DNA of 38,761 nucleotides from an uncultured Pelagibacteraceae bacterium (lineage in GTDB: Bacteria; Pseudomonadota; Alphaproteobacteria; Pelagibacterales; Pelagibacteraceae). Location: NCBI GenBank assembly GCA_902525565.1, contig CABZHY010000006.1, forward strand, positions 1 to 38,761, written 5' to 3'. Below, piece after piece: positions 24,915 to 35,725 of this stretch (positions are counted from its first letter, which is position 1; the number at the start of each line of letters is the position of its first letter). Below the pieces are notes generated by a model, which saw nothing but the letters and a program-made list of their open reading frames with translations, was not told the origin of the DNA and searched no databases. Made by a program: the position numbers and the translations under genes.

Positions 24915-26993
24915 ATGGCTAGAACTCACACATTAGACAAATACAGAAATATTGGGATCATGGCCCATATAGATGCCGGTAAAACAACTACTACTGAACG
25001 AGTTCTATACTATACAGGAAAGAGTCACAAAATTGGTGAAGTACACGATGGTGCTGCAACAATGGATTGGATGGAGCAAGAACAAGAAAGAGGAATTACA
25101 ATTACATCTGCGGCCACTACTTGTTTTTGGAATGATCATAGAATAAATATTATAGACACACCTGGTCACGTTGATTTTACCATTGAAGTAGAAAGGTCTT
25201 TAAAAGTTTTAGATGGTGCTGTTGCTGTTTTTGATGGTGTTGCAGGTGTAGAGCCACAATCCGAAACTGTATGGAGACAAGCCGACAAGTATAAAGTACC
25301 AAGAATTTGTTTTGTAAACAAATTAGACAGAACAGGTGCTGATTTCTTTAGATGTGTAGACATGATTAGAGATAGATTAGGTGCCAAACCTTTGGTTGTG
25401 CAAGTCCCTATAGGAGCTGAAGCCTCTTTATCTGGTGTAGTTGATCTTGTTAAAATGAAAGCTCAAGTTTGGAAAAATGAGGCACTAGGAGCTGAATGGG
25501 AATACAAAGAAATTCCAGAAGATTTAAAAGAAATCTCAGAAAAATATAGAACAGAATTAGTTGAAACAGCTGTTGAACAAGATGAAAAGCTAATGGAAGC
25601 CTATTTAAATGGCGATGAAATTAAAGAAGAAGATTTAGTCAAATGCATAAGAAAAGGAACTCTAAATTTTAGTTTTGTTCCAGTTTTGACAGGTTCAGCA
25701 TTCAAAAACAAAGGTGTTCAGCCTTTACTAGATGCAGTTGTGAACTACTTACCAAGTCCCGTAGATATTGGATCTATCAAAGGAACTAAATTAGGTAGTG
25801 AAGATGAAATGGAAATGAAATTTGAAGATAGTGTTCCATTTTCTGCTTTAGCTTTTAAAGTGGCTAACGATCCATTTGTTGGCTCACTAACTTTTATTAG
25901 AATCTATTCTGGTACAATCAAAACTGGTACAGCAGTCTTCAATTCTTCTAAAGAAAAAGAAGAAAGAGTTGGAAGAATGCTTTTAATGCATGCAAATTCT
26001 CGAGAAGATATTAAAGAAGCTAATGCAGGCGATATAGTTGCTTTAGCAGGATTAAAAAATACTATTACAGGACATACTTTATGTGACAAAGAAAATTCTG
26101 TCCTTCTTGAACCAATGGAGTTCCCTGATCCAGTAATTGAAATTGCAGTAGAACCAAAAACAAAAGCGGACCAAGAAAAAATGGGTGAAGCATTAGGCAG
26201 ATTAGCTAAGGAAGACCCTTCCTTTAGAGTTACTTCAGACGAAGAGTCAGGACAAACAATTATTAAGGGAATGGGTGAATTACACTTGGATATTATTGTT
26301 GATAGAATGAAAAGAGAATTTAAAGTAGAAGCCAATGTTGGAGCTCCACAAGTTGCTTATAGAGAAACTATAGAAGCTGCTTCAGAGGTTGAATACACTC
26401 ATAAAAAACAAAGTGGTGGTGCTGGTCAATTTGCAAAAGTTAAACTTTTAGTAGAGCCTCAAGAACCTGGTAAAGGTAGAGATGTTGAGAGCAAAATTAA
26501 AGGTGGTGCAATTCCAAAAGAATTTATCCCTGGTGTTGAAAAAGGAATAGAAACTGTTTCAGATACTGGAATTTTAGCTGGATTTCCAATGATTGATTAT
26601 AAAGTAACTATCTTAGATGGATTGCATCACGATGTTGACTCAAGTGTACTTGCATTTGAATTAGCAAGCAGAGCTTGTTTTAAAGAAGCATGTACAAAAG
26701 GTGGGCTAAAATTATTAGAACCAGTAATGAGAGTTGAAGTAGTAACTCCTGAAGACTACATGGGTGATGTTATAGGTGATTTAAATAGTAGAAGGGGTCA
26801 AATTAACACTCAAGAGCAAAGAGGTAACGCAACCGTAATAACAGCAATGGTTCCTTTGGCTAACATGTTTGGTTATATAAATAATTTAAGATCAATGTCT
26901 CAAGGTAGAGCACAATATTCAATGTTTTTTGATCATTATTCAAAAGTACCACAAAATGTTCAAGACGAAGTTACTAAGAAGATTGCAGGTTAA
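24915..26993 (+). CDS. fusA: Elongation factor G
   Basis: A 692-residue translocation GTPase. G1 is [10 protein letters not shown] (17-26), G3 DTPGHVDF and G4 NKLDR; domains II to V are complete, including the domain IV region with LHHDVDSSV. The tuf gene usually found downstream is missing: rpsJ starts 2 bases after the fusA stop, joining the str and S10 operons directly. Confidence 0.98.
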   Translation: MARTHTLDKYRNIGIMAHIDAGKTTTTERVLYYTGKSHKIGEVHDGAATMDWMEQEQERGITITSAATTCFWNDHRINIIDTPGHVDFTIEVERSLKVLDGAVAVFDGVAGVEPQSETVWRQADKYKVPRICFVNKLDRTGADFFRCVDMIRDRLGAKPLVVQVPIGAEASLSGVVDLVKMKAQVWKNEALGAEWEYKEIPEDLKEISEKYRTELVETAVEQDEKLMEAYLNGDEIKEEDLVKCIRKGTLNFSFVPVLTGSAFKNKGVQPLLDAVVNYLPSPVDIGSIKGTKLGSEDEMEMKFEDSVPFSALAFKVANDPFVGSLTFIRIYSGTIKTGTAVFNSSKEKEERVGRMLLMHANSREDIKEANAGDIVALAGLKNTITGHTLCDKENSVLLEPMEFPDPVIEIAVEPKTKADQEKMGEALGRLAKEDPSFRVTSDEESGQTIIKGMGELHLDIIVDRMKREFKVEANVGAPQVAYRETIEAASEVEYTHKKQSGGAGQFAKVKLLVEPQEPGKGRDVESKIKGGAIPKEFIPGVEKGIETVSDTGILAGFPMIDYKVTILDGLHHDVDSSVLAFELASRACFKEACTKGGLKLLEPVMRVEVVTPEDYMGDVIGDLNSRRGQINTQEQRGNATVITAMVPLANMFGYINNLRSMSQGRAQYSMFFDHYSKVPQNVQDEVTKKIAG

Positions 26994-26995
26994 CC

Positions 26996-27304
26996 ATGGA
27001 AAAACAGAATATTAGAATTAAATTAAGAGCATATGACAATAAAGTTCTAGATGCTTCTACAGAAGAGATTGTAAATACAGTAAAAAGAACTGGAGCAACA
27101 ATTAAGGGACCAATACCATTACCCACTAGAATTGAAAGATATACAGTTTTAAGATCACCTCATATAGACAAGAAAAGTAGAGAGCAATTTGAATCAAGAA
27201 CTCATAAAAGATTAATAGATATTATTGAACCAACACCACAAACTGTAGAGGCATTAATGAAACTTGATTTAGCTTCTGGAGTAGATGTGGAGATAAAAAT
27301 TTAA
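26996..27304 (+). CDS. rpsJ: Ribosomal protein uS10
   Basis: A 102-residue S10, also known as NusE in antitermination complexes. The family motif [19 protein letters not shown] is present, with [11 protein letters not shown] following. It opens the S10-type gene series with no promoter gap after fusA, and rplC follows after 2 bases. Confidence 0.97.
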   Translation: MEKQNIRIKLRAYDNKVLDASTEEIVNTVKRTGATIKGPIPLPTRIERYTVLRSPHIDKKSREQFESRTHKRLIDIIEPTPQTVEALMKLDLASGVDVEIKI

Positions 27305-27306
27305 TT

Positions 27307-28017
27307 ATGAGTGAGATAGCTTTAATAGGAAAGAAAATAGGTATGACGAGAGAGTTCTATAAATCTGGTCAATTAGTTCCTGTGACTGTACTTAAGGTCG
27401 AAAAAGCTAGAGTTATTCAGGTTATTGAAGAAGAAAAAAGAGGGTACAAGGCTGTTCAGCTTGGATATGGGAAAATTAAAAATTCAAAATTAACAAAAGC
27501 TATGAAAGGTGTTTTTGCTAAAAAAAATACTGAAGCTAAGAAAAAATTAAAAGAATTTAGAGTAAACGACACATCTGCTTACAAAGAAGGAAACGAGTTT
27601 GGTTTAGAAATATTCAAAGACATTAAATTTGTAGACACAAGATCAAAAACAATTGGTAAAGGTTTTGCTGGTGCTATGAAGAGACATAATTTTGGTGGTT
27701 TAAGAGCCAGTCATGGTGTTTCTATATCTCATAGAGCACATGGTTCAACAGGACATAGTCAAGATCCAGGAAAAGTTTTTAAAGGAAAAAAGATGGCTGG
27801 TCATATGGGAGATAAATTAAGAACTATGCTAAATATTGAAATTATAAAAACAGATTTAGAAAACGAACTTCTTTATTTAAAAGGGTCAATTCCTGGTTCT
27901 AAAAATGCAGAGGTTATTGTTAAAAAATCTGTCAAAAACATCAGTAAAATGACTATTGGTGAGAAACATGCAGCTGCGGAAGAAGCAAAAAAAACACCTG
28001 AAAAGAAGAAAAAATAA
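27307..28017 (+). CDS. rplC: Ribosomal protein uL3
   Basis: A 236-residue L3. The central loop GSTGHSQDPGKVFKGKKMAG, which reaches toward the peptidyl-transferase centre, is intact and retains the Gln that PrmB methylates in other bacteria. The C terminus has a Lys/Ala/Glu-rich tail of about 25 residues beyond the normal core, common in alphaproteobacteria. One-base overlap with rplD. Confidence 0.97.
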   Translation: MSEIALIGKKIGMTREFYKSGQLVPVTVLKVEKARVIQVIEEEKRGYKAVQLGYGKIKNSKLTKAMKGVFAKKNTEAKKKLKEFRVNDTSAYKEGNEFGLEIFKDIKFVDTRSKTIGKGFAGAMKRHNFGGLRASHGVSISHRAHGSTGHSQDPGKVFKGKKMAGHMGDKLRTMLNIEIIKTDLENELLYLKGSIPGSKNAEVIVKKSVKNISKMTIGEKHAAAEEAKKTPEKKKK

Positions 28018-28640
28018 TGAAACTAGATAAAATTAGTATTGATGGAAAAAAAGATAGTATTGAAGTTTTAGATAATATTTTTTCAGCAAAAATTAACCAT
28101 AAGTTGGTAAGTGCTGTACTTTACAAAACGAATGCTAATTACAAAGGAAGACACGCAAAAACTAAACAACAAAATGAAGTAAGAGGCCCAACATCAAAAA
28201 TATATGCTCAAAAAGGAACAGGTGGTGCAAGGCATGCTAGTAGAAAAGCTCCTATTTTCGTAGGCGGTGGTATTGCTCATGGACCAAAAGGTGAATTGGC
28301 TTATAAAAAAAGAAAACTAAACAAAACTGAGAAAAAACAAAGCGTAGCTTCATTAATTACTGAAAAGAATAATAATAAAAATTTATTAATCTTAAATGAT
28401 TTTAGTTCTGAAATTAAAAAAACAAAAGAGATGAACTCAATTATTAATAAACTTGAAATTACAAATTCACTAATAATTCTAGATAAAAATTCAAAAGAAA
28501 AAATTGAAAAATCAGTAAGAAATATTCCAAATGTTAAAGTTACAGATGTAAATCATTTCAGTGCTTACGACATTATTAAATTTAAAAAAGTAGTTTTCAC
28601 AGAAAGCTCCGTGAAAGAACTAGAAAAGAGATATTCATAA
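28017..28640 (+). CDS. rplD: Ribosomal protein uL4
   Basis: A 207-residue L4, which lines the exit tunnel; in E. coli it also represses the S10 operon. The tunnel loop with KIYAQKGTGGARHASRKAP and GGGIAHGP is intact. The C-terminal half is more diverged and Lys/Asn-rich, in line with the AT bias. rplW follows after 1 base. Confidence 0.96.
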   Translation: MKLDKISIDGKKDSIEVLDNIFSAKINHKLVSAVLYKTNANYKGRHAKTKQQNEVRGPTSKIYAQKGTGGARHASRKAPIFVGGGIAHGPKGELAYKKRKLNKTEKKQSVASLITEKNNNKNLLILNDFSSEIKKTKEMNSIINKLEITNSLIILDKNSKEKIEKSVRNIPNVKVTDVNHFSAYDIIKFKKVVFTESSVKELEKRYS

Positions 28641-28641
28641 A

Positions 28642-28935
28642 ATGGAAAAAATTCACTTATACGACAAAATTCTTTCTCCAGTGGTTACTGAGAAATCTAC
28701 TAATTTATCTGAACTTAATAAAATTGTTTTTAAAGTTCCAGATGGTGCAAATAAGAAAAATTTAAAAAAGAATATTGAAAAAATATTTAAAGTTAATGTA
28801 ACTAAAATAAATATCATAAATAAACAAAACAGAACAAAAGTTACCAGAGGCAAAAAAGTAAAAGTATCTGGATATAAAAAAGCAATAATTACTTTAAAAA
28901 AAGGTCAAAGTATTGATCTAACAACAGGAATTTAA
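28642..28935 (+). CDS. rplW: Ribosomal protein uL23
   Basis: A 97-residue L23 at the exit-tunnel opening, docking site for trigger factor and SRP. It begins near ILSPVVTEKSTNL, the family N-terminal motif, and has the basic loop NRTKVTRGKKVKVSGYKKA. Length is normal; rplB follows after 3 bases. Confidence 0.96.
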   Translation: MEKIHLYDKILSPVVTEKSTNLSELNKIVFKVPDGANKKNLKKNIEKIFKVNVTKINIINKQNRTKVTRGKKVKVSGYKKAIITLKKGQSIDLTTGI

Positions 28936-28938
28936 TAA

Positions 28939-29778
28939 ATGGCATTAAAAACTTTTAAACCATATACAAAATCTACAAGAGGCACCATTTTAGTTGATAG
29001 AACTGGTTTATGGAAAGGCAAGCCATTCAAGACCTTAGTTTCACCTAAAAATGCGATGAAAGGTAGAAATAATAACGGTCATATTACATCTATTAATAGA
29101 GCTGGTGGACATAAAAAAATGTACAGACATGTTGATTTTTATAGAAAAAAATTTGACATGGAAGCCACAGTTGAAAGAATTGAATATGATCCTAATAGAT
29201 CATGCTACATTATGTTAGTTAAATTTGAGGATGGTACTCACTCATATTTCTTAGCACCACAAAAAATTAAAGTTGGAGATAAAGTTGAAAGCGGCTCTAA
29301 AAAGGAAATTAAAGTAGGTAATTGTATGCCATTGCAAGATATTCCAGTGGGTATCAATATACATAATGTCGAGATACAGCCAGGTGGTGGTGGAAAAATT
29401 GCTAGAGCAGCTGGTTCATCAGTTACTATTAGTGGTCTAGATGGAAACTATAGTTTAATAAAATTAGCCTCAGGTGAAGTGAGAAAAATAGATTCAAGAG
29501 CTTTAGCTACAATTGGAATTTTAAGTAATCCAGATCAAAAAAATATTAAAATTGGAAAAGCAGGTAGATCAAGATGGTTGGGTAGAAGACCTCATACTAG
29601 GGGTGTTGTTAAAAACCCAGTAGATCACCCACATGGAGGTGGTGAAGGAAAATCTGCTGGAGGAAGACATCCAGTTTCACCTACAGGACAATCTGCTAAA
29701 GGTTTAAAAACTCGAGATAATAAGAGAACAGATAAATTTATAGTTAAGAGAAGAAATAAGAGGAAGGATACTAAGTAA
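28939..29778 (+). CDS. rplB: Ribosomal protein uL2
   Basis: A 279-residue L2, needed for subunit association and the peptidyl-transferase centre. The motifs [19 protein letters not shown] and the C-terminal [14 protein letters not shown], with the conserved His cluster, are intact. It overlaps rpsS by one base. Confidence 0.98.
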   Translation: MALKTFKPYTKSTRGTILVDRTGLWKGKPFKTLVSPKNAMKGRNNNGHITSINRAGGHKKMYRHVDFYRKKFDMEATVERIEYDPNRSCYIMLVKFEDGTHSYFLAPQKIKVGDKVESGSKKEIKVGNCMPLQDIPVGINIHNVEIQPGGGGKIARAAGSSVTISGLDGNYSLIKLASGEVRKIDSRALATIGILSNPDQKNIKIGKAGRSRWLGRRPHTRGVVKNPVDHPHGGGEGKSAGGRHPVSPTGQSAKGLKTRDNKRTDKFIVKRRNKRKDTK

Positions 29779-30074
29779 TGGCTAGAGCAGTTTGGAAAGG
29801 TCCGTTTGTAGAAGAAAGCTTGATGAAGAAAGTTGACAAGTATAAAGACGATCCAAAGAAAATTCCTATTAAAACTTGGTCAAGAAAATCTACAATTTTA
29901 CCTGATTTTGTGGGTGTAAGTTTTCAAATTTATAATGGTAAAAAATTTATACCAATAACTGTTTCAGAAGATATGGTTGGACACAAATTAGGTGAGTTTG
30001 CACCAACAAGAACGTTCTTTGGTCATACACCGGCTGATAAAAAAGCTAAACCAGCAACAGCAGAGAAGAAATAA
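29778..30074 (+). CDS. rpsS: Ribosomal protein uS19
   Basis: A 98-residue S19 of the small-subunit head. [14 protein letters not shown] at the N terminus and [17 protein letters not shown] are family hallmarks. The C-terminal tail is slightly extended and Lys/Ala-rich. rplV begins 2 bases later. Confidence 0.97.
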   Translation: MARAVWKGPFVEESLMKKVDKYKDDPKKIPIKTWSRKSTILPDFVGVSFQIYNGKKFIPITVSEDMVGHKLGEFAPTRTFFGHTPADKKAKPATAEKK

Positions 30075-30076
30075 TT

Positions 30077-30475
30077 ATGGGCAAGAAAAAGAAAATAGAT
30101 AAATCTAACGAAAAAACAGTGAAGTCTGTTAATAACGGTATTAGATCAAGCGTCAGAAAGCTAAATCCAATACTAAAAAGTATTGTTGGTAAAAAAGTTG
30201 ATGTTGCTATTAGAGATTTACAATTTTCAGAAAAAAGAGTTACTAGAGATGTTAGAAAAACTATCAGTTCAGCAGTAGCCAATGCTGAAAATAATTTTCA
30301 ATACGATATTGATAAATTAATAGTTAAAGAAGCATATTGTGGAAAAAAAATAGTTATGAAAAGATTTAGACCAAGAGCAAAAGGAAGAGCGGCACCAATA
30401 TTAAAACCTTGGTCAACTGTTACAATTATTTTATCAGAAGCAAAACAAATGGAGAAGCATGGGGCAAAAAGTTAA
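30077..30475 (+). CDS. rplV: Ribosomal protein uL22
   Basis: A 132-residue L22, whose hairpin loop narrows the exit tunnel. The loop region [19 protein letters not shown] is intact. An N-terminal Lys-rich extension of about 20 residues precedes the core, making it longer than the usual 110. The last 17 bases overlap rpsC. Confidence 0.95.
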   Translation: MGKKKKIDKSNEKTVKSVNNGIRSSVRKLNPILKSIVGKKVDVAIRDLQFSEKRVTRDVRKTISSAVANAENNFQYDIDKLIVKEAYCGKKIVMKRFRPRAKGRAAPILKPWSTVTIILSEAKQMEKHGAKS

Positions 30476-31136
30476 TCCTGTAGGTTTTAGATTAGGTGTC
30501 AACAGAGGATGGGACTCTGTATGGTATGCTAAGAAAAAAGATTTTGGAAATTACCTAATCGAAGATTTTAAAATTAGGGAATATATCAAGAAAAATGTAA
30601 TCAACTCAGGTGTATCTAAGGTAATGATCGAAAGAACATCAAATAAATGTTATGTTACGATCTATACTTCTAGACCTGGATTTGTTATTGGAAAAAAAGG
30701 AAGTGATATAGACAAAATTAAAAATAATCTTTCAAAATTTACAACAAATGAAGTTAATCTAAATATTAAAGAAGTTAAAAAACCTGAAACTAATGCTTAT
30801 TTAGTAGCTGAAAACATAGCTCAGCAGCTTGTTAAAAGGATTTCTTATAGAAGAGCTATGAAAAGAGCAATGCAATCATGTATTAGACTCGGAGCAAAAG
30901 GAATTAAAGTTTCTGTTAGTGGAAGACTCGGCGGAAATGAAATAGCCAGAACAGAATGGTTAAGAGATGGAAGCATTCCATCACATACTTTAAGAGCTGA
31001 TATAGATTATGCAGAGGCAGAAGCTCTTACGACATATGGAATTATTGGTATTAAAGTTTGGATTTATAAAGGTGAGGTTTTTGCTAGAGAATTTAGCCAA
31101 GAAACTAACAAGGTAACCCCAAAGGAAGGTAAATAA
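30459..31136 (+). CDS. rpsC: Ribosomal protein uS3
   Basis: A 225-residue S3 at the mRNA entry channel. It starts [20 protein letters not shown]. The KH domain motif [13 protein letters not shown] and the C-terminal [13 protein letters not shown] block are present. The ATG lies inside rplV, an unusually long 17-base overlap for this cluster. Confidence 0.97.
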   Translation: MGQKVNPVGFRLGVNRGWDSVWYAKKKDFGNYLIEDFKIREYIKKNVINSGVSKVMIERTSNKCYVTIYTSRPGFVIGKKGSDIDKIKNNLSKFTTNEVNLNIKEVKKPETNAYLVAENIAQQLVKRISYRRAMKRAMQSCIRLGAKGIKVSVSGRLGGNEIARTEWLRDGSIPSHTLRADIDYAEAEALTTYGIIGIKVWIYKGEVFAREFSQETNKVTPKEGK

Positions 31137-31138
31137 TA

Positions 31139-31549
31139 ATGCTTCAACCAGTAAGAACAAAGTGGAGAAAAGCGCATAAAGGCAGAATTCATGGTACTGC
31201 TACTAGAGCAAGTACTATTAATTATGGTGCTTACGCATTAAAAGCTTTACAGCCTGAAAGAGTTACTGGAAAACAGATTGAAGCTGCAAGAGTTGCTTTA
31301 ACAAGACATATGAAAAGACAAGGAAGAGTTTGGACAAGAATATTTCCAAATATACCAGTTTCAAAAAAACCAATTGAAGTCAGAATGGGTAAAGGAAAGG
31401 GTTCACCTGAGTACTTTGCATGCAGAGTAAAACCAGGAAGAATATTATTTGAAGTTGATGGTGTTTCAGAACAAATTGCAAAAGAAGCTTTATATAAAGC
31501 ATCAGCAAAATTACCTATTAAGACCAAAACAATAAAGAGATTTGCATAA
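31139..31549 (+). CDS. rplP: Ribosomal protein uL16
   Basis: A 136-residue L16 that binds near the A-site tRNA elbow. Motifs [32 protein letters not shown] and [20 protein letters not shown] are family markers. The stop overlaps the rpmC start. Confidence 0.97.
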   Translation: MLQPVRTKWRKAHKGRIHGTATRASTINYGAYALKALQPERVTGKQIEAARVALTRHMKRQGRVWTRIFPNIPVSKKPIEVRMGKGKGSPEYFACRVKPGRILFEVDGVSEQIAKEALYKASAKLPIKTKTIKRFA

Positions 31550-31740
31550 TGAAAAAACAAGAAATTAAAAAATTATCAAAGGACGAAATTGTGAAGAATA
31601 TTGATAAACTTAAAAAAGATCTTTTTAATTTCAGATTTCAAAAAATGAATTCACAAGTAACAAACCCAGCTAAAATTGGAGAAACTAGAAAAACAATAGC
31701 AAGATTAAAAACAATTTTAAAAGGAAAAGCAAATGCCTAA
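31549..31740 (+). CDS. rpmC: Ribosomal protein uL29
   Basis: A 63-residue helical protein at the exit-tunnel rim. [16 protein letters not shown] and [17 protein letters not shown] match the L29 pattern. Its last 8 bases overlap rpsQ. Confidence 0.94.
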   Translation: MKKQEIKKLSKDEIVKNIDKLKKDLFNFRFQKMNSQVTNPAKIGETRKTIARLKTILKGKANA

Positions 31741-31969
31741 AAAAATACTTACAGGTGTAGTTATAAGCGATAAACCAAATAAAACAGTTACTGTTATGGT
31801 AGAACGTAAATATTCTCACCCAGTTCTTAAAAAAGTAATAAGAGTTAGAAAAAACTATAATGCTCACGATGAAAATAATAAATTCAAAACTGGTGACAAA
31901 GTTTCAATTATTGAGAGCAAACCTTTTTCTAAAAATAAAAAATTTCAAGTTATGGAGAGTACAAAGTAA
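31733..31969 (+). CDS. rpsQ: Ribosomal protein uS17
   Basis: A 78-residue S17, an early-assembly OB-fold protein. [19 protein letters not shown] and [19 protein letters not shown] are family markers. The start overlaps rpmC by 8 bases, and the stop overlaps rplN by one. Confidence 0.96.
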   Translation: MPKKILTGVVISDKPNKTVTVMVERKYSHPVLKKVIRVRKNYNAHDENNKFKTGDKVSIIESKPFSKNKKFQVMESTK

Positions 31970-32337
31970 TGATTGGTGTTCAAACAGAATTACAAGTTGC
32001 TGACAATACTGGTGCAAAAAGAATTGAGTGCATTAAAGTTCTAGGTGGATCAAAAAGAAGATATGCTAGTATTGGTGATACAATTGTGATTGCAGTTAAA
32101 GAGGCTATACCTAAAGGAAAAGTTAAAAAAGGATCTGTCCATAAAGCTGTAGTTGTAAGAGTTAAAAAGGGAATTCACAGAAATGATGGTTCTAAAGTAA
32201 GATTTGACAATAATGCTGCTGTGTTAGTAGATGACAAAGGGGAGCCAGTAGGAACAAGAATTTTTGGACCAGTGACAAGAGAATTAAGAAGTAGAGGTCA
32301 AATGAAGATTATTTCTTTGGCACCGGAGGTTTTATAA
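31969..32337 (+). CDS. rplN: Ribosomal protein uL14
   Basis: A 122-residue L14 at the subunit interface. It starts [19 protein letters not shown] and retains the [13 protein letters not shown] motif. Length is exactly the family norm. One-base overlaps on both sides. Confidence 0.98.
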   Translation: MIGVQTELQVADNTGAKRIECIKVLGGSKRRYASIGDTIVIAVKEAIPKGKVKKGSVHKAVVVRVKKGIHRNDGSKVRFDNNAAVLVDDKGEPVGTRIFGPVTRELRSRGQMKIISLAPEVL

Positions 32338-32582
32338 TGATTAAAAAAGGTTTGAAAGTAAGAGTTTTAGCTGGCAGAGATAAAAAAAAAGAAGGTGAAG
32401 TTATTGAAATTGATAGAGTTAATAACAGAGCTAAAGTTAAAGAAATAAACATGGTTAAAAAACACGTTAAAACAACAAAAGAAAAAAAAGGTGGAATTTT
32501 TCCAAAGGAAAGCTTTATTCATATTTCCAACTTAAAACTGATTGATGAAAAAGCAGCTAAGAAAAAAGAGGCTAAAAAATAA
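32337..32582 (+). CDS. rplX: Ribosomal protein uL24
   Basis: An 81-residue L24 that initiates large-subunit assembly. The KOW motif [20 protein letters not shown] is at the N terminus; [15 protein letters not shown] follows. It is shorter than the common 100-105 residues because the C-terminal part is trimmed to a short Lys/Ala tail. Confidence 0.95.
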   Translation: MIKKGLKVRVLAGRDKKKEGEVIEIDRVNNRAKVKEINMVKKHVKTTKEKKGGIFPKESFIHISNLKLIDEKAAKKKEAKK

Positions 32583-33136
32583 TGACACCAAGATTAAAAG
32601 AAATATTCAATAAAGAAATTCAGCCTGCATTAAAAGATCAGTTTGGTTTTAAAAATATTTATATGGCTCCAAGAATTGAGAAAGTTGTTTTAAATATGGG
32701 TCTTGGTTTAGATGCCACAGATTCTAAGATTTTAAAATCATGCGAGGAAGATATGGCTAAAATTACTGGACAAAAACCAGTTACAACTAAATTTAAAAAA
32801 TCGGTAGCAAATTTTAAAACCAGAAAAGGATCAAATGCTGGTTTAAAGGTAACATTAAGAAAAAATAGAATGTATGAATTCTTAGACAGATTAGTGAATA
32901 TTGCATTACCAAGAATTAAAGATTTTAGAGGTTTGTCACCAAAAGGCTTTGACAAATTTGGTAATTATACATTTGGAATTAAAGAACATATAATTTTCCC
33001 AGAAGTAAGCTTTGATAGAGCAGACAAAGTTAGAGGTTTAGATATAGTAATAGTTATCAAAGCAATCAATAAAGAACATAGTTTTGCTTTACTAGAAAAA
33101 ATGAATTTTCCATTTATTAAAAAAGGAGATAATTAA
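32582..33136 (+). CDS. rplE: Ribosomal protein uL5
   Basis: A 184-residue L5 that carries 5S rRNA and contacts the P-site tRNA. Motifs IEKVVLNMGLG and GQKPVTTKFKKSVANFKTRKG, and YTFGIKEHIIFPE, are intact. One-base overlap with rplX. Confidence 0.97.
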   Translation: MTPRLKEIFNKEIQPALKDQFGFKNIYMAPRIEKVVLNMGLGLDATDSKILKSCEEDMAKITGQKPVTTKFKKSVANFKTRKGSNAGLKVTLRKNRMYEFLDRLVNIALPRIKDFRGLSPKGFDKFGNYTFGIKEHIIFPEVSFDRADKVRGLDIVIVIKAINKEHSFALLEKMNFPFIKKGDN

Positions 33137-33138
33137 AC

Positions 33139-33444
33139 ATGGCAAAGTTAAGCGCTGTAAATAAAAATAAAAAAAGAATTAAGCTTTCAAATAGGCTTTA
33201 TAAGAAAAGACAAGCATTAAAAAAAATTATCATGGATAAAAAAATTCCATTAGAAGAAAGATTTAAAGCACAACAAAAATTATCTAAACTGCCAAGAAAC
33301 TCGGCTAAAACAAGAGTAATGAATAGATGCGAGATTACTGGAAGACCTCATGGTGTTTATAGAAAATTAAAGATTTCAAGAATTGCATTAAGACAATTAG
33401 GATTACAAGGAAAGATACCTGGCTTAGTTAAATCTAGCTGGTAG
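33139..33444 (+). CDS. rpsN: Ribosomal protein uS14 (zinc-free form)
   Basis: A 101-residue S14 of the long, zinc-independent type: no CxxC pairs, and the C-terminal half NRCEITGRPHGVYRKLKIS followed by RIALRQLG is standard. It lies between rplE and rpsH as usual. Confidence 0.97.
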   Translation: MAKLSAVNKNKKRIKLSNRLYKKRQALKKIIMDKKIPLEERFKAQQKLSKLPRNSAKTRVMNRCEITGRPHGVYRKLKISRIALRQLGLQGKIPGLVKSSW

Positions 33445-33455
33445 AAAGGAAAATT

Positions 33456-33851
33456 ATGAGTTTAAGTGACCCAATAGGAGATATGATTGCAAGAGTGAAA
33501 AATGCTCAAGCTAGAAATCATAAAAAAGTAGAATTACCTTCATCTAATTTTAAAACAAAAATCGCAGATATACTTAAAAATGAAGGTTTTATAAAAGATT
33601 TTAAAGTAAGCTCTGAAGAGAAAAAACCAATACTATCATTAGAACTTAAGTACCATTCAGGTAATCCAGTAATTAGTGCTTTTGAAAGGGTATCAAAACC
33701 TGGTAGAAGAATTTTTTCATCTGCCGATAGCTTACCTAAAATAAATAATGGTTTAGGTATTGCTATTGTTTCAACTCCAAAAGGAGTAATGACTGATATA
33801 GATGCTAGAAAACAAAAAGTTGGTGGCGAAATAATTTGTAAGGTATTTTAA
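33456..33851 (+). CDS. rpsH: Ribosomal protein uS8
   Basis: A 131-residue S8, binder of the central 16S domain and, in E. coli, repressor of the spc operon. SDPIGDMIARVKNAQ at the N terminus and GLGIAIVSTPKGVMTD at the C terminus identify it. The 11-base gap before it contains AGAAAGGA, one of the clearest ribosome-binding sites in the window. Confidence 0.97.
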   Translation: MSLSDPIGDMIARVKNAQARNHKKVELPSSNFKTKIADILKNEGFIKDFKVSSEEKKPILSLELKYHSGNPVISAFERVSKPGRRIFSSADSLPKINNGLGIAIVSTPKGVMTDIDARKQKVGGEIICKVF

Positions 33852-34390
33852 TGTCTAAAATAGGTAAAATAAACATTTCGATCCCAGAAAAAGTAAAAGT
33901 TGCTTTAGCTGGAAATATTATAAATATAGAAGGACCTCTTGGAAAAAAATCAATCAATGTTGATTTAGATATGTTTAATTTAGACATTATTGAAGGAAAA
34001 GAAATTTCCATTAAACCAAAAAAAGTAGATCAAAACTCAAAAAGACTTTGGGGCATGAATAGAAGTTTAATCAATAATGCTGTTATTGGGTCTAGCACAG
34101 GATATGAAAAAACTTTAGAATTAGTTGGTGTTGGTTATAGAGCAGCGTTAAAAGGAAATCAGTTAAATTTACAGTTGGGTTATAGTCATGATATTAATTT
34201 TGATATACCAGAAGGCATTAAAATTGCCGTTGAAAAACAAACAACATTAAAAATCACAGGCTCTGATAAGCAGCTAGTTGGTGAAGTAGCGTCTAAAATT
34301 AAAACATTAAGAAAAATCGAACCCTACAAAGGGAAAGGTGTTCGAGAAAAAGGACAATACGTTCTTAAAAAAGAGGGTAAGAAAAAATAA
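33851..34390 (+). CDS. rplF: Ribosomal protein uL6
   Basis: A 179-residue L6 with its two similar domains. [17 protein letters not shown] opens the protein, and the C-terminal signature [12 protein letters not shown] appears here as [17 protein letters not shown]. One-base overlaps with rpsH and rplR. Confidence 0.97.
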   Translation: MSKIGKINISIPEKVKVALAGNIINIEGPLGKKSINVDLDMFNLDIIEGKEISIKPKKVDQNSKRLWGMNRSLINNAVIGSSTGYEKTLELVGVGYRAALKGNQLNLQLGYSHDINFDIPEGIKIAVEKQTTLKITGSDKQLVGEVASKIKTLRKIEPYKGKGVREKGQYVLKKEGKKK

Positions 34391-34746
34391 TGAAACTAAA
34401 CACTAGTATCAGAAAAAGATTTAGAGTTAGCAATAAAGTTAAAAAAGTTGCTTCAAAAGATAGATTTAGATTAAGTATTTCCAGATCATCAAAAAATATT
34501 TCAGCTCAAATAATTGATGATACAAAAAACGTAACCTTGTTATCAGCTTCATCTGTAGAAAAAGATCTTAGATCAGCAGACAAAGTTAATAAAACTGAAC
34601 TATCTAAATTAGTTGCTCAAAAATTAGCTAAAAAAGCTCAAGAGAAAAAAATTACTAAAATTTACTTTGATAGAGGTTCTTACAAATATCACGGTAGAAT
34701 TAAAGTTTTTGCAGAAACTCTAAGAGAAAACGGGATGGAATTTTAA
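34390..34746 (+). CDS. rplR: Ribosomal protein uL18
   Basis: A 118-residue L18 that binds 5S r[23 protein letters not shown] and [19 protein letters not shown] are family motifs. Coupled to rplF by one base and to rpsE by 2 bases. Confidence 0.96.
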   Translation: MKLNTSIRKRFRVSNKVKKVASKDRFRLSISRSSKNISAQIIDDTKNVTLLSASSVEKDLRSADKVNKTELSKLVAQKLAKKAQEKKITKIYFDRGSYKYHGRIKVFAETLRENGMEF

Positions 34747-34748
34747 TT

Positions 34749-35264
34749 ATGGAAAATATAAAAGATAAAAAAACTGATGATATATTAGAGAAATTAGTCC
34801 ACATAAATCGTATTACTAAAGTTGTTAAGGGTGGAAGAAGATTTGGATTTTCAGCGCTTGTAGTTGTTGGAAATCAAGCTGGTAAAATCGGTATAGCTCA
34901 CGCAAAAGCAAAACAAGTACCTGATGCTATAAAAAAAGCAAATGAGATGGCCAGAAGAAAACTTACTCATATACCATTAAGAGAAGGCAGAACAATACAT
35001 CATGACGTTAAGGCGAAAGATGGTTCGGGTAGAATAGTCCTAAGAGCAGCTTCTAAAGGAACAGGTATAATAGCAGGTGGTCCTGTTAGGGCAGTATGTG
35101 AAGTATTAGGTGTAAAAGATATTGTTGCAAAATCCATGGGAACTTCTAATGCGCACAATGTTATTAGAGCTACAATGAAAGCATTAATGAAACAAAGTTC
35201 ACCAAAACAAATATCAGCAATTAGAAATAAAAAAATTTCTGAAATAATTGAAAAAAGAGGATAA
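34749..35264 (+). CDS. rpsE: Ribosomal protein uS5
   Basis: A 171-residue S5 that guards translational fidelity. The S5 signature ([20 protein letters not shown]) and [19 protein letters not shown] are present. The stop overlaps the rplO start, so rpmD (L30), normally between them, is missing. Confidence 0.97.
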   Translation: MENIKDKKTDDILEKLVHINRITKVVKGGRRFGFSALVVVGNQAGKIGIAHAKAKQVPDAIKKANEMARRKLTHIPLREGRTIHHDVKAKDGSGRIVLRAASKGTGIIAGGPVRAVCEVLGVKDIVAKSMGTSNAHNVIRATMKALMKQSSPKQISAIRNKKISEIIEKRG

Positions 35265-35716
35265 TGATTACTTTAAACAATAGAGAAAAAATTAATAAAG
35301 CTAAAATGAGAGTTGGAAGAGGAATTGGTTCAGGAAAAGGCAAAACCTCAGGTAGAGGAGTTAAAGGTCAAAAATCAAGATCTGGAGTAGCCATTAAAAG
35401 TTTTGAGGGTGGTCAAATGCCGTTATACAGAAGACTTCCTAAAAGAGGATTTAACCCAATATCAAAAGAGAATGTCGCTATATTAAATTTAGATAAAATT
35501 CAATCATACATAGACAAAAAAAATATTAATCCCAATGAAGTATTAAACTCAGAATTATTAAAAAAACTTAAATTAATAAATAAAAACTCAAAAAAATTAA
35601 AAATTTTAGGATTTGGCGAAGTAAAAGATAAAATCAATATTGAAGCTGACTTGGCCTCTAAATCAGCAATAGAAAAACTAGAAAAAATTGGTGGATCTAT
35701 TCAATTAAAAAAATAG
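35264..35716 (+). CDS. rplO: Ribosomal protein uL15
   Basis: A 150-residue L15. The Gly-rich N-terminal arm ([18 protein letters not shown]) and [15 protein letters not shown] are intact, and the C-terminal domain is Lys/Ile/Asn-rich. secY follows after 9 bases. Confidence 0.97.
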   Translation: MITLNNREKINKAKMRVGRGIGSGKGKTSGRGVKGQKSRSGVAIKSFEGGQMPLYRRLPKRGFNPISKENVAILNLDKIQSYIDKKNINPNEVLNSELLKKLKLINKNSKKLKILGFGEVKDKINIEADLASKSAIEKLEKIGGSIQLKK

Positions 35717-35725
35717 TTTGTTTAT

